Assembly: GCF_011808225.1 (NCBI RefSeq)
Contig: NZ_SOYS01000005.1
Location: 124,001-188,000, forward strand
Length of the DNA: 64,000 nucleotides
Source of the DNA: Cedecea colo
GTDB taxonomy: Bacteria > Pseudomonadota > Gammaproteobacteria > Enterobacterales > Enterobacteriaceae
Reading direction: 5' to 3'
A program made the translations under genes and the position numbers. Every line of letters begins with the position of its first letter. The first letter of the stretch is position 1. Positions 55,048 to 64,000 of the stretch are shown here, in pieces. The notes below the pieces were generated by a model, which did not search any database, had not been told where the DNA came from, and saw only the letters and a list, made by a program, of their open reading frames with translations.

Positions 55048-55603
55048 TTAACGACCTCAATTCCAGGGAGCTCTATTGTCGTTTAAAGTGTGCCGGCATT
55101 TTACGGGAAGGTTACATTACTGTAAACATGAATGGCGTGGTGTCAGCGGGGTGTTACCGTGTTCCGCCGTCCATGTCACACGAAATGCAACAAACTGTAA
55201 AATCGGGCAATCGCTTACGCTGCGTTGAGTTTAGAACGAATTTTCAGACTGTGGGAAATAGAAGGGGTAAATTGGTATAACCAATCAATTTAAGGAACAA
55301 TTAGTTAACAAATAAACATCATTTGACGATCAATTATAACAATAAATAATTTCGCACCGGGCTGAATCGTTTAATGCCCGCTTTAAATTTATAACGCACA
55401 AATTAATTAAAAAAATCTGCCTTTACTTTTGATAAATAAATTTTTTAGCTTCCGCCCGGCAGCGGCGCTATGCCGCATAAAATAACGCACGGGGATTAAT
55501 TATTTATTGCTAATCTATTGAGTTAGCAGGCTTTGTTTAAGCGTGCAATTAGCCGCCGCTGGGTTGCGGAGATATATTTCCTGGGCAGCAAGCTTTTCAC
55601 GCA
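55048..55603. other. Promoter region of cyoA and 3' flank of ampG
   Basis: This 556-bp AT-rich gap has no credible gene. It must carry the cyo promoter, which in E. coli is repressed by ArcA and Fnr; I cannot fix those sites by eye. A short hairpin CGGGC / GCCCG at about 55358-55380 may be a weak terminator. Confidence 0.45.
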
Positions 55604-57091
55604 TTATTGAGGCTGAGCCGGGTGCGGCAAACGGCGCAGCGCCAGAAAGTCCAGCAGCCCGCCAAACAGTATGCCGCCAATGGCCAGCAGCGCGCCCCAC
55701 TCCAGCAGGTATAAGTCGAACGTCCAGCGGGTTAATCCCAGCGCATTAACAATGACAACCAGCAGCCATGCGCCAAGCAGTACACAGCCCATGCTCAGGA
55801 TACGCAGCGCTAAACGATAAGCCGCAGCAAACTGACGGCGCGGCATGAAACTCTCGTTCTGCTGGGTGTATTCCAGCGTATTTTTGCAAACCAGCAGCAG
55901 AAGAATACCCGGCACCGCGGCGATAACCGAGAACAGATAAAATGTCGGCCAGCCGTGAGCTTCAACAAACCAACCAGCAATAGGCCCGACGTAAACACGG
56001 CCAACGGCGGATAACGCTGAAAGCAGAGCAAACTGCGTGGCGGAGAAGGATTTATTACACAGCGTCATCAGCAACGCGACAAAAGCCGCCGTCCCCATCC
56101 CGCCGCACAGATTTTCAAAAAAGACGGCGGCGGCCATGCTGAACATATGCTTATCGGTGACGGAGAGCATCCAGTAACCGGCATTGGATACCCCCTGTAA
56201 AATGCCGAAAACGAGCAGGGCGCGAAACAGGCTCAGACGCTGCATCAGCACGCCGCCGTAAAGCGCCCCGAGAATGGTTGCGAACAACCCCAGGCTTTTA
56301 TTCACTACCCCGACTTCACCGGCATCAAAACCGACACCGCGAATCAGAAAAGTGGTGGTCAGGCTCATGGCGAAAGCGTCGCCAAGCTTGTACATCACAA
56401 TCAGCAGCAGGATTAGCCAGGCGTTATTGCGGCCGAAAAAGTCGCGTAGCGGGGCGGCTACCGCTTGTTCAAGACTGCGAGGGACGGGAATGGCATCCGT
56501 AGGTTCCGGCGCAAGCAGGGTAGCGACGATGCAGGGCAGCAGCAGCGCGGCCATCAGCCAGTAGGTGGCCTGCCAGCCCAGGTAACGGTCAGCCAGCCAG
56601 AGCGCCAGCCCGCCGGAAACCAACATCGCCAGACGATAGCCAAGCACGCTGATTGCCGCCCCCGTGCCGCGCTCTTCGGCTGAGAGCACATCCGTTTTCC
56701 AGGCGTCGAATACGATGTCCTGCGAGGCGGAGCAAAAAGCGATAATGACCGCCAGCGCCGCCATCCAGCGAAGCTGCGTACCCGGCTCCAGAAAGCCCAT
56801 GGCGGCAACAGAAATCAAAAGCAGAATTTGCGTAATCAGCAGCCAGCCACGACGGCGACCCAATAACGGCGGCGTGTACCTGTCCATCACCGGCGACCAG
56901 AGGAACTTAAAGACGTAGGCCTGGCCGACAAGCGAGAAGAAGCCGATGGTTTTCAGATCGATATTTTCGACCGTCATCCAGGCCTGCAGCGTGCCGGAAG
57001 TTAATGCGAGAGGAAGCCCTGAGGCAAAACCAAGAATCAGAAGTATGGCTGTTTTCGGCTGCTGAAAGATACGTAAATACTGATTGGGCAT
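55604..57091 (-). CDS. ampG: Muropeptide permease AmpG
   Basis: This 495-residue inner-membrane MFS-type protein has about 14 membrane segments (ILLILGFASGLPLALTSGTL at the start; FSLVGQAYVFKFLWSPVMDR). It imports GlcNAc-anhydroMurNAc peptides for cell-wall recycling and so feeds the AmpR signal for AmpC beta-lactamase where present. It is 49 bp after yajG on the same strand, with a hairpin between. Confidence 0.96.
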   Translation of the reverse strand: MPNQYLRIFQQPKTAILLILGFASGLPLALTSGTLQAWMTVENIDLKTIGFFSLVGQAYVFKFLWSPVMDRYTPPLLGRRRGWLLITQILLLISVAAMGFLEPGTQLRWMAALAVIIAFCSASQDIVFDAWKTDVLSAEERGTGAAISVLGYRLAMLVSGGLALWLADRYLGWQATYWLMAALLLPCIVATLLAPEPTDAIPVPRSLEQAVAAPLRDFFGRNNAWLILLLIVMYKLGDAFAMSLTTTFLIRGVGFDAGEVGVVNKSLGLFATILGALYGGVLMQRLSLFRALLVFGILQGVSNAGYWMLSVTDKHMFSMAAAVFFENLCGGMGTAAFVALLMTLCNKSFSATQFALLSALSAVGRVYVGPIAGWFVEAHGWPTFYLFSVIAAVPGILLLLVCKNTLEYTQQNESFMPRRQFAAAYRLALRILSMGCVLLGAWLLVVIVNALGLTRWTFDLYLLEWGALLAIGGILFGGLLDFLALRRLPHPAQPQ

Positions 57092-57107
57092 GCTTTGCTC
57101 TGTCTAT

Positions 57108-57130
57108 CAGCCCGCATGACGCGGGCTGAC
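57108..57130 (-). other. Hairpin between yajG and ampG
   Basis: A perfect 9-bp stem TCAGCCCGC / GCGGGCTGA with an ATGAC loop and no T-run. It may protect or attenuate the yajG-ampG transcript. Confidence 0.5.
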
Positions 57131-57140
57131 GGAGGATAGA

Positions 57141-57719
57141 TTAACGTGCGTTCTGCTTAATAAACTCGTGAACGCTGGTGTCCTGGGCCATTTCTGCAAT
57201 GGTATCGGTCAGCACGGAGTTAACCGCGTTGGCGATATTTTTATTGGTGGCCTGGAACGCCCCTTCTACGTTGTAGCTGGAACGGTAGCTCTTCGTCATC
57301 TTATTGCCGTTCTGAGCGGTAGCGATAATCGAAATATCCGCTTTGGTGGCAATATTGTAGCGCACGTTGCCCTGGGAAACGTCCGCATACAGCTGGTTAA
57401 CGACTATCTGTAAAGCAACCGGGCTGCTCGGACCAATCATGTAACCGCGAGCGGTCATCTGTTTTTCCAGCACTTCTTGCAGGAGGAAGCGCAGATCGCG
57501 GGAAGGAGTCAGCGTAACCAGCTGGTTATCGCGCGTGACTTTAGCCAGCGCCTGGTCGGTGCGTTGATCGGCGCCGTTGATGCTGACCGTCACGCCCATC
57601 AGGCTTGGATCCTGCTGTGGCAGGTTGATGGTTGGTGATACTTCAATAGTAGTCGGCGGTGTTGCACAGCTGGCCAGCATAAAAACGGCGACCAGCGGAA
57701 AGAATAATTTTTTTAACAT
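57141..57719 (-). CDS. yajG: Lipoprotein YajG
   Basis: This 192-residue protein starts at MLKKLFFPLVAV (57719) with lipobox LASC. The body (MGVTVSINGADQRTDQAL, VALQIVVNQLYADVSQG) fits the YajG family. It forms an operon with ampG. Its role is unknown. Confidence 0.94.
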   Translation of the reverse strand: MLKKLFFPLVAVFMLASCATPPTTIEVSPTINLPQQDPSLMGVTVSINGADQRTDQALAKVTRDNQLVTLTPSRDLRFLLQEVLEKQMTARGYMIGPSSPVALQIVVNQLYADVSQGNVRYNIATKADISIIATAQNGNKMTKSYRSSYNVEGAFQATNKNIANAVNSVLTDTIAEMAQDTSVHEFIKQNAR

Positions 57720-57969
57720 GTTCGCTATCTCAATGTACTCAAAGGGGCAGGCAGAAAAAAACACGTCATCATAACACTGCGGTTGCCCAGTGGAAGTGCT
57801 TAACGCACGGAATTTCATCGCGTTGCGCTTTTAATGAGCGCTAATAAAGCTATCAGACCGCTTTTGTACTGAATAGTGCCTTAATAGCATTAAGCTACAG
57901 AGGGTTGGTAAAGGAAATCGGACGAAAGCTAAATAATTGTTGGAATTACGTTATTAAAACGGTTAAAAG

Positions 57970-57979
57970 CGGCTAAGAT
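57970..57979 (+). promoter_or_regulatory. Gearbox-type -10 of the bolA promoter
   Basis: CGGCTAAGAT, 45 bp before the bolA start, corresponds to the CGGCTAGTAT of the E. coli bolA1p gearbox promoter, used in stationary phase by sigma-S. I see no clear CTGCAA -35. Confidence 0.5.
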
Positions 57980-58023
57980 TTAAAGGGATGAGTGGCATCC
58001 GGGCGTAGTTGAGGAGAAAGTTC

Positions 58024-58341
58024 ATGATGATACGCGAGCAAATAGAAACAAAACTAAGGGCAGCGTTCGAACCCGTATTCCTGGAAGTCGTGGATGAAAG
58101 CTATCGTCACAATGTCCCGGCTGGTTCTGAAAGCCACTTTAAGGTTGTGTTAGTCAGCGATCGCTTTACCGGTGAACGTTTTTTGAATCGCCATCGTCTG
58201 ATCTACGGAACCTTAAGTGAAGAGCTTGCAAGTCACGTACATGCTCTGGCTTTACATACCTACACGATTAAAGAATGGGAAGGGTTGCAGGACACCATTT
58301 TCGCCTCACCGCCATGTCGCGGAGCGGGCTCCATCGCCTGA
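58024..58341 (+). CDS. bolA: Stress/morphogenesis regulator BolA
   Basis: This 105-residue protein ([11 protein letters not shown] start at 58024, with GAGGAG upstream) has the BolA signature [20 protein letters not shown] and [21 protein letters not shown]. It works with monothiol glutaredoxin on iron-sulfur cluster handling and affects cell shape and biofilm. Confidence 0.97.
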   Translation: MMIREQIETKLRAAFEPVFLEVVDESYRHNVPAGSESHFKVVLVSDRFTGERFLNRHRLIYGTLSEELASHVHALALHTYTIKEWEGLQDTIFASPPCRGAGSIA

Positions 58342-58411
58342 AAATAACCTTTTCGGGTTTGCAACTGAAGGAACTTTTCCTTTATGTTGCTCCCTGTTAA
58401 CTGTGTTTCTC

Positions 58412-58432
58412 AAAACGGCCTGCGGGCCGTTT
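58412..58432 (+). terminator. Terminator after bolA
   Basis: AAACGGCC TGC GGGCCGTTT hairpin about 70 bp past bolA; a near copy is at 58572-58597. Confidence 0.7.
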
Positions 58433-58442
58433 GCAATTGCTG

Positions 58443-58572
58443 ACAAAGAAGAAACAAGCGTGATTTTTCCTTCTTTGTGATTGAATTGCCGAAAATCATG
58501 AAGTGATTTTCCTTTTGATTTTTCAGGTGACATCTTTCAGAACCTTATCAGCATGAGGTAAGTCATCAGTCA
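58443..58572 (+). repeat. Structured intergenic repeat, copy 2
   Basis: It aligns with 18814-18946 read on the minus strand. It has a stem CAAAGAAG / CTTCTTTG (58445-58480), AAAATCA / TGATTTT with a different loop (TGAAG), and a GTGACATC...GTCATCAGTC end. The whole is framed by two GGCCTGCGGGCC terminators, as copy 1 is framed by two GGCCGC...GCGGCC terminators. Confidence 0.65.
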
Positions 58573-58597
58573 AACGGCCTGCGGGCCGTTTTGTTTT
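58572..58597 (+). terminator. Second GGCCTGCGGGCC terminator
   Basis: AAACGGCC TGC GGGCCGTTTTGTTTT hairpin with a T-rich tail upstream of tig. Confidence 0.75.
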
Positions 58598-58849
58598 GTC
58601 TTAAATACCCAGCTTTTTTGCAGGGTTTTGACAATAAATTCCCACAAAATGTGAAAAAGGCCGCAGCGACGTTATGTCGCCGTTCTCGACTCACTCTGGT
58701 GATGCCGCTATAATGCTGCGTCTTATTTTTCGGAATGTCTTCGGGACGATTCTGACGACAGGGAATGTGATTCTGCTACAGAAGGCATCCCGGTTCTGTG
58801 AAGCAATATTCAGGGCTTCCAGAGTTGACCGAGCACTGTGATTTTTTGA

Positions 58850-60157
<1,308 letters not shown>

Positions 60158-60196
60158 GCGTAATTTTTGGCATTATTGCCAAAAGATTGCTGCATC

Positions 60197-60228
60197 AAGC
60201 CCGTCACCCACAGTGGCGGGCTTTTTTT
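60197..60228 (+). terminator. Terminator after tig
   Basis: AAGCCCGTCAC / GTGGCGGGCTTTTTTT with a CCACA loop. Confidence 0.9.
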
Positions 60229-60301
60229 ATCCTGCGGATGGCATCTTTGCGACGAATAATACGATCTTTCAGGGTTAGCGTATCAAGAAAAGGTTGTTAT
60301 G

Positions 60302-60330
60302 CTTGTAACAGGGCGAAGCCATCCCCATAA
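60302..60330 (+). promoter_or_regulatory. Sigma-32 heat-shock promoter of clpP
   Basis: CTTGTAA, 14 bp spacer, CCCCATAA matches the heat-shock consensus (CTTGAA / CCCCAT) with the normal spacing, about 140 bp before clpP. Confidence 0.7.
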
Positions 60331-60473
60331 AGTAGGGTATAGCTCCAAAATACGACCCTGACTGATAATCCGTCCATGACCGGCAACGGGCGCAAGGAGC
60401 ATAGTCTTCTTTTCGCGTCTCAAGTAGAATCAGTACAGTAGGTTAGAAGGCTTAATTACTCCAGGAGACGGAA

Positions 60474-61097
60474 ATGTCATACAGTGGCGAACGAGATCAA
60501 TTAGCACCCCATATGGCCCTGGTGCCGATGGTTGTTGAACAGACATCGCGTGGTGAGCGTTCATACGATATTTATTCCCGTCTGCTCAAGGAACGTGTCA
60601 TCTTCATGACCGGACAGGTCGAAGATCATATGGCTAACCTGATTGTAGCGCAGATGCTGTTTCTGGAAGCAGAAAACCCGGAAAAAGACATCTATCTCTA
60701 CATTAACTCACCGGGTGGCGTAATTACGGCAGGTATGTCTATCTACGACACCATGCAATTTATTAAGCCGGACGTCAGCACTATCTGTATGGGACAAGCT
60801 TGCTCTATGGGCGCTTTCCTGCTGACTGCCGGGGCGAAAGGCAAGCGTTTCTGCCTGCCTAACTCGCGGGTGATGATTCACCAACCGCTGGGCGGCTATC
60901 AGGGGCAGGCGACGGATATCGAAATCCACGCCCGTGAAATCCTGAAAGTTAAAGCCCGGATGAACGAACTCATGGCGCAACACACCGGTAAATCTCTTGA
61001 AGAAATAGAAAGAGACACCGAGCGTGACCGTTTCCTCGCTGCCAGCGAAGCGGTAGAGTATGGCTTAGTTGATTCAATCCTGACTCACCGTAACTAA
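60474..61097 (+). CDS. clpP: ATP-dependent Clp protease proteolytic subunit
   Basis: This 207-residue serine protease precursor has a short propeptide (~14 residues). The catalytic Ser lies in [11 protein letters not shown] and His in [12 protein letters not shown], with Asp near RDTERDRF-like region [12 protein letters not shown]. Two heptamers form the chamber used by ClpX and ClpA. clpX follows after 134 bp. Confidence 0.98.
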   Translation: MSYSGERDQLAPHMALVPMVVEQTSRGERSYDIYSRLLKERVIFMTGQVEDHMANLIVAQMLFLEAENPEKDIYLYINSPGGVITAGMSIYDTMQFIKPDVSTICMGQACSMGAFLLTAGAKGKRFCLPNSRVMIHQPLGGYQGQATDIEIHAREILKVKARMNELMAQHTGKSLEEIERDTERDRFLAASEAVEYGLVDSILTHRN

Positions 61098-61231
61098 CGC
61101 CCGAAAACAGTGGGCCATATACTATAGTAAAAGTAGTGGCCCGGCTTCACGCTTACGATTGGCTGTGCCGCAATAATGGCACCTGCGTCGTTCTGAACGG
61201 TGCAAAGAAACAGAAAAGAGGTTTTGACTTT

Positions 61232-62506
61232 ATGACAGATAAGCGCAAAGACGGTTCAGGCAAACTTCTGTACTGCTCTTTTTGCGGCAAAAGCCAGCAT
61301 GAAGTGCGCAAACTGATTGCCGGGCCGTCAGTGTATATCTGCGATGAGTGTGTCGACTTATGTAACGACATTATTCGCGAAGAGATCAAAGAAGTAGCGC
61401 CGCACCGCGAGCGTAGCGCGCTGCCGACGCCGCATGAAATTCGTCACCATCTTGATGACTACGTCATCGGTCAGGAACAGGCGAAAAAGGTCCTGGCGGT
61501 GGCGGTATATAACCACTACAAACGTCTGCGTAACGGCGACAGCACCAACGGTATCGAGCTGGGTAAAAGTAACATTCTGCTCATCGGGCCGACGGGTAGC
61601 GGGAAAACGCTGCTGGCTGAAACCCTGGCGCGTTTGCTGGATGTGCCTTTCACCATGGCCGATGCCACCACGCTTACTGAAGCGGGCTATGTGGGTGAAG
61701 ATGTAGAAAACATCATCCAGAAACTGCTGCAGAAATGCGACTACGATGTGCAAAAAGCGCAGCGCGGTATCGTGTATATCGATGAGATTGACAAAATCTC
61801 CCGCAAATCTGATAACCCGTCCATCACCCGCGATGTTTCCGGTGAAGGCGTACAGCAGGCGTTGCTGAAGCTGATTGAAGGCACCGTGGCCGCGGTTCCA
61901 CCGCAGGGTGGCCGTAAGCATCCGCAGCAAGAATTCCTGCAGGTTGATACCTCCAAAATTCTGTTTATCTGCGGCGGCGCGTTTGCAGGCCTCGACAAAG
62001 TGATCGCTAATCGCGTTGAAACCGGTTCAGGCATTGGCTTTGGCGCAACGGTAAAAGGCAAGTCTGAGAAAGCGAGCGAAGGCCAGCTGCTCGGCCAGGT
62101 AGAACCGGAAGATCTGATCAAATTTGGTCTGATTCCAGAATTTATCGGCCGTTTGCCGGTCGTTGCCACGCTGAGCGAGTTGAGCGAAGAAGCCCTGATC
62201 CAGATCCTGAAAGAACCGAAAAACGCGCTGACCAAGCAGTATCAGGCGTTGTTCAATCTGGAAGGCGTGGAGCTGGAGTTCCGCGACGAAGCGCTGGATG
62301 CTATCGCTAAGAAAGCGATGGCGCGTAAAACCGGCGCTCGTGGCCTACGTTCTATCGTTGAAGGCGCGCTGCTCGACACCATGTACGACCTTCCTTCCAT
62401 GGAAGATGTCGAAAAAGTGGTTATCGACGAGGCGGTGATCGACGGCCAGACCAAGCCGCTATTAATTTACGGTAAGCCGGAAGCACAACAGGCATCCGGT
62501 GAATAA
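61232..62506 (+). CDS. clpX: ATP-dependent Clp protease ATPase subunit ClpX
   Basis: This 424-residue AAA+ unfoldase starts at [11 protein letters not shown] (61232). The zinc-binding domain uses [11 protein letters not shown] and CDECVDLC. Walker A is GPTGSGKT, the pore loop GYVGED, Walker B VYIDEIDK, and the IGF loop IGFGATV docks to ClpP. The open frame from 61136 is upstream read-through. Confidence 0.98.
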   Translation: MTDKRKDGSGKLLYCSFCGKSQHEVRKLIAGPSVYICDECVDLCNDIIREEIKEVAPHRERSALPTPHEIRHHLDDYVIGQEQAKKVLAVAVYNHYKRLRNGDSTNGIELGKSNILLIGPTGSGKTLLAETLARLLDVPFTMADATTLTEAGYVGEDVENIIQKLLQKCDYDVQKAQRGIVYIDEIDKISRKSDNPSITRDVSGEGVQQALLKLIEGTVAAVPPQGGRKHPQQEFLQVDTSKILFICGGAFAGLDKVIANRVETGSGIGFGATVKGKSEKASEGQLLGQVEPEDLIKFGLIPEFIGRLPVVATLSELSEEALIQILKEPKNALTKQYQALFNLEGVELEFRDEALDAIAKKAMARKTGARGLRSIVEGALLDTMYDLPSMEDVEKVVIDEAVIDGQTKPLLIYGKPEAQQASGE

Positions 62507-62533
62507 TTCGCCAAAATAACCAGTCGGTTAGTG

Positions 62534-62566
62534 TGAAAAGGGGGATTTTTATCCCCCTTTTATTTT
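62534..62566 (+). terminator. Terminator after clpX
   Basis: AAAAGGGGGAT / ATCCCCCTTTTATTTTT with a TTTT loop. Confidence 0.9.
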
Positions 62567-62580
62567 TCCTGTATTTCCGG

Positions 62581-62609
62581 CATTGAATGCTCGGGAAACA
62601 TCCCCATAT
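62581..62609 (+). promoter_or_regulatory. Sigma-32 heat-shock promoter of lon
   Basis: CATTGAA, 14 bp spacer, CCCCATAT at the same relative place as the E. coli lon heat-shock promoter. Confidence 0.75.
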
Positions 62610-62641
62610 ACTGACTTACTTGTTGGTGATGCCATGATACC

Positions 62642-62708
62642 CGTCATTCTTCAAGCTGCAGGCGCGTCGGCTATGTCCACGCGCCTGCAACTCGAATGAT
62701 CTAAGGTA
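62642..62708. repeat. CCGTCATTCTTC-type intergenic repeat, copy 3
   Basis: CCGTCATTCTTCAAGCTGCA and its end CTGCAACTCGAATGATCTAAGG frame an inner inverted repeat (GCAGGCGCG / CGCGCCTGC). It lies between the lon promoter and the lon start, so it is in the lon 5' UTR. Confidence 0.7.
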
Positions 62709-62763
62709 TAAACAGAGGACATTGCCCCATCACCTGGCGGAAATTAAACTAAGAGAGAGCTCT

Positions 62764-64000
62764 ATGAATCCTGAGCGTTCTGAACGCATTGAAATCCCCG
62801 TATTGCCATTGCGCGATGTGGTGGTTTATCCGCACATGGTTATTCCATTGTTTGTCGGGCGTGAAAAATCCATTCGCTGCCTGGAAGCAGCCATGGACCA
62901 CGATAAAAAAATCATGCTGGTGGCGCAAAAAGAGGCCTCAACGGATGAGCCGGGTGTGAATGACCTGTTCTCGGTGGGCACCGTTGCCTCTATTTTGCAG
63001 ATGCTGAAACTGCCAGACGGTACGGTAAAAGTGCTGGTAGAAGGTTTACAGCGTGCGCGCATTACCAGGTTGTCTGACAATGGCGAACATTTCGCAGCCC
63101 AGGCCGAATACCTCGACTCGCCGGTTATTGAAGAGCGCGAGCAGGAAGTTCTGGTCCGCACGGCCATTAATCAGTTTGAAGGCTACATCAAGCTGAACAA
63201 AAAAATCCCGCCAGAAGTGCTGACATCGCTTAACAGCATCGACGATCCTGCACGTCTGGCCGACACTATCGCCGCACATATGCCGTTGAAATTAACGGAT
63301 AAACAGTCCGTGCTTGAGATGTCCGATATTAACGAACGTCTTGAATATCTGATGGCGATGATGGAATCAGAAATCGATCTGCTGCAGGTTGAAAAACGCA
63401 TTCGCAACCGCGTTAAAAAGCAGATGGAAAAGAGCCAGCGCGAGTACTATCTGAATGAGCAAATGAAAGCGATTCAGAAAGAACTGGGCGAAATGGACGA
63501 CGCGCCGGACGAAAACGAAGCGCTGAAACGCAAAATCGACGCGGCGAAAATGCCGAAAGAGGCGCGTGAGAAAACCGAAGCGGAACTGCAAAAACTGAAA
63601 ATGATGTCGCCAATGTCTGCGGAAGCAACCGTGGTACGTGGTTATATCGACTGGATGGTGCAGGTGCCGTGGAACGCGCGCAGCAAGGTGAAAAAAGATC
63701 TGCGTCAGGCTCAGGAAGTTCTGGATACTGACCATTACGGTCTGGAACGCGTGAAAGATCGCATCCTGGAATACCTCGCAGTGCAAAGCCGCGTTAACAA
63801 GCTCAAAGGGCCAATCCTGTGCCTGGTTGGGCCTCCTGGCGTGGGTAAAACCTCTCTGGGCCAGTCCATTGCGCGAGCGACAGGACGTAAATATATCCGT
63901 ATGGCGCTGGGCGGCGTGCGTGATGAAGCTGAAATTCGCGGCCACCGTCGTACCTACATTGGTTCGATGCCGGGCAAGCTGATCCAGAAAATGGCGAAAG
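62764..64000 (+). CDS. lon: Lon protease, 5' part
   Basis: The first ~412 residues of the ATP-dependent protease are present; the gene runs off the right end. The substrate-binding N domain ([20 protein letters not shown], in part), a long coiled-coil region (about 190-270) and the Walker A motif [11 protein letters not shown] are seen. The protease domain with the Ser-Lys dyad is outside the window. Lon degrades misfolded proteins and many antitoxins, which matters for the TA pairs at the left of the window. Confidence 0.98.
   Translation, partial: MNPERSERIEIPVLPLRDVVVYPHMVIPLFVGREKSIRCLEAAMDHDKKIMLVAQKEASTDEPGVNDLFSVGTVASILQMLKLPDGTVKVLVEGLQRARITRLSDNGEHFAAQAEYLDSPVIEEREQEVLVRTAINQFEGYIKLNKKIPPEVLTSLNSIDDPARLADTIAAHMPLKLTDKQSVLEMSDINERLEYLMAMMESEIDLLQVEKRIRNRVKKQMEKSQREYYLNEQMKAIQKELGEMDDAPDENEALKRKIDAAKMPKEAREKTEAELQKLKMMSPMSAEATVVRGYIDWMVQVPWNARSKVKKDLRQAQEVLDTDHYGLERVKDRILEYLAVQSRVNKLKGPILCLVGPPGVGKTSLGQSIARATGRKYIRMALGGVRDEAEIRGHRRTYIGSMPGKLIQKMAK

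Overview
The window is chromosomal DNA from a gamma-proteobacterium of the Enterobacteriaceae, most likely close to Enterobacter, Lelliottia, Leclercia or Kosakonia. From about 16.9 kb to the right end it follows the conserved enterobacterial order malZ - (tsaA) - acpH - queA - tgt - yajC - secD - secF - tsx - yajI - nrdR - ribD - ribH - nusB - thiL - pgpA - yajO - dxs - ispA - xseB - thiI - yajL - panE - yajQ - yajR - cyoEDCBA - ampG - yajG - bolA - tig - clpP - clpX - lon. lon is cut by the window end. The genus is inference; the family and gene order can be read directly.

Region 1 (1-14.3 kb) is the accessory part and the most interesting. It starts inside a VENN-type CdiA (contact-dependent inhibition effector) with its toxin tip (module A) and immunity gene. 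Four further toxin/immunity modules without delivery genes follow: B (colicin E3-like RNase fragment), C (DUF4258-like toxin), D (RNase-like toxin behind a lipoprotein leader and VENN pretoxin) and E (hydrophobic, pore-like toxin). Most modules end in a terminator facing an antisense SymE-family gene. Between modules lie three deletion derivatives of one mobile element with the order SymE< XRE< | CHC2-primase> ... RHH/ParE> ... tyrosine recombinase 3' end ... a roughly 300-650 bp repeat R. R holds a conserved small ORF, an Ash/Icd-like reading frame and paired inverted repeats that look like recombinase sites. A segment of about 280 bp around VENN in CdiA is almost identical in module D, so recombination could place toxin D on the main CdiA. 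Many parts are decaying through frameshifts, in-frame stops and truncations.

Region 2 (14.3-16.8 kb) is an AT-rich spacer and a three-gene lipoprotein operon (CsgG-like, DUF4810, DUF799/GNA1162-like).

Region 3 (16.9-26 kb) holds malodextrin use (malZ), a 2-Cys peroxiredoxin, ACP phosphodiesterase, queuosine tRNA modification (queA, tgt) and the Sec accessory complex (yajC-secD-secF).

Region 4 (26.2-34.1 kb) is an inserted beta-glucoside island: an HSL-type esterase, two family-1 6-phospho-beta-glucosidases, a BglF-type PTS permease and a BglG-type antiterminator with a clear RAT/terminator switch. It sits between a full tsx and a second tsx 3' fragment left beside secF, so the insertion involved the tsx end.

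Region 5 (34.1-64 kb) is conserved core: nucleoside porin, riboflavin and thiamine metabolism, isoprenoid precursors (dxs, ispA), tRNA thiolation (thiI), cytochrome bo oxidase (cyoABCDE), muropeptide import (ampG), and a proteostasis block (trigger factor, ClpP, ClpX, Lon) with readable heat-shock promoters before clpP and lon. A structured 130-bp intergenic repeat occurs once by malZ and once, inverted, by bolA. All functional names rest on reading the sequence and family knowledge; no database search was run.
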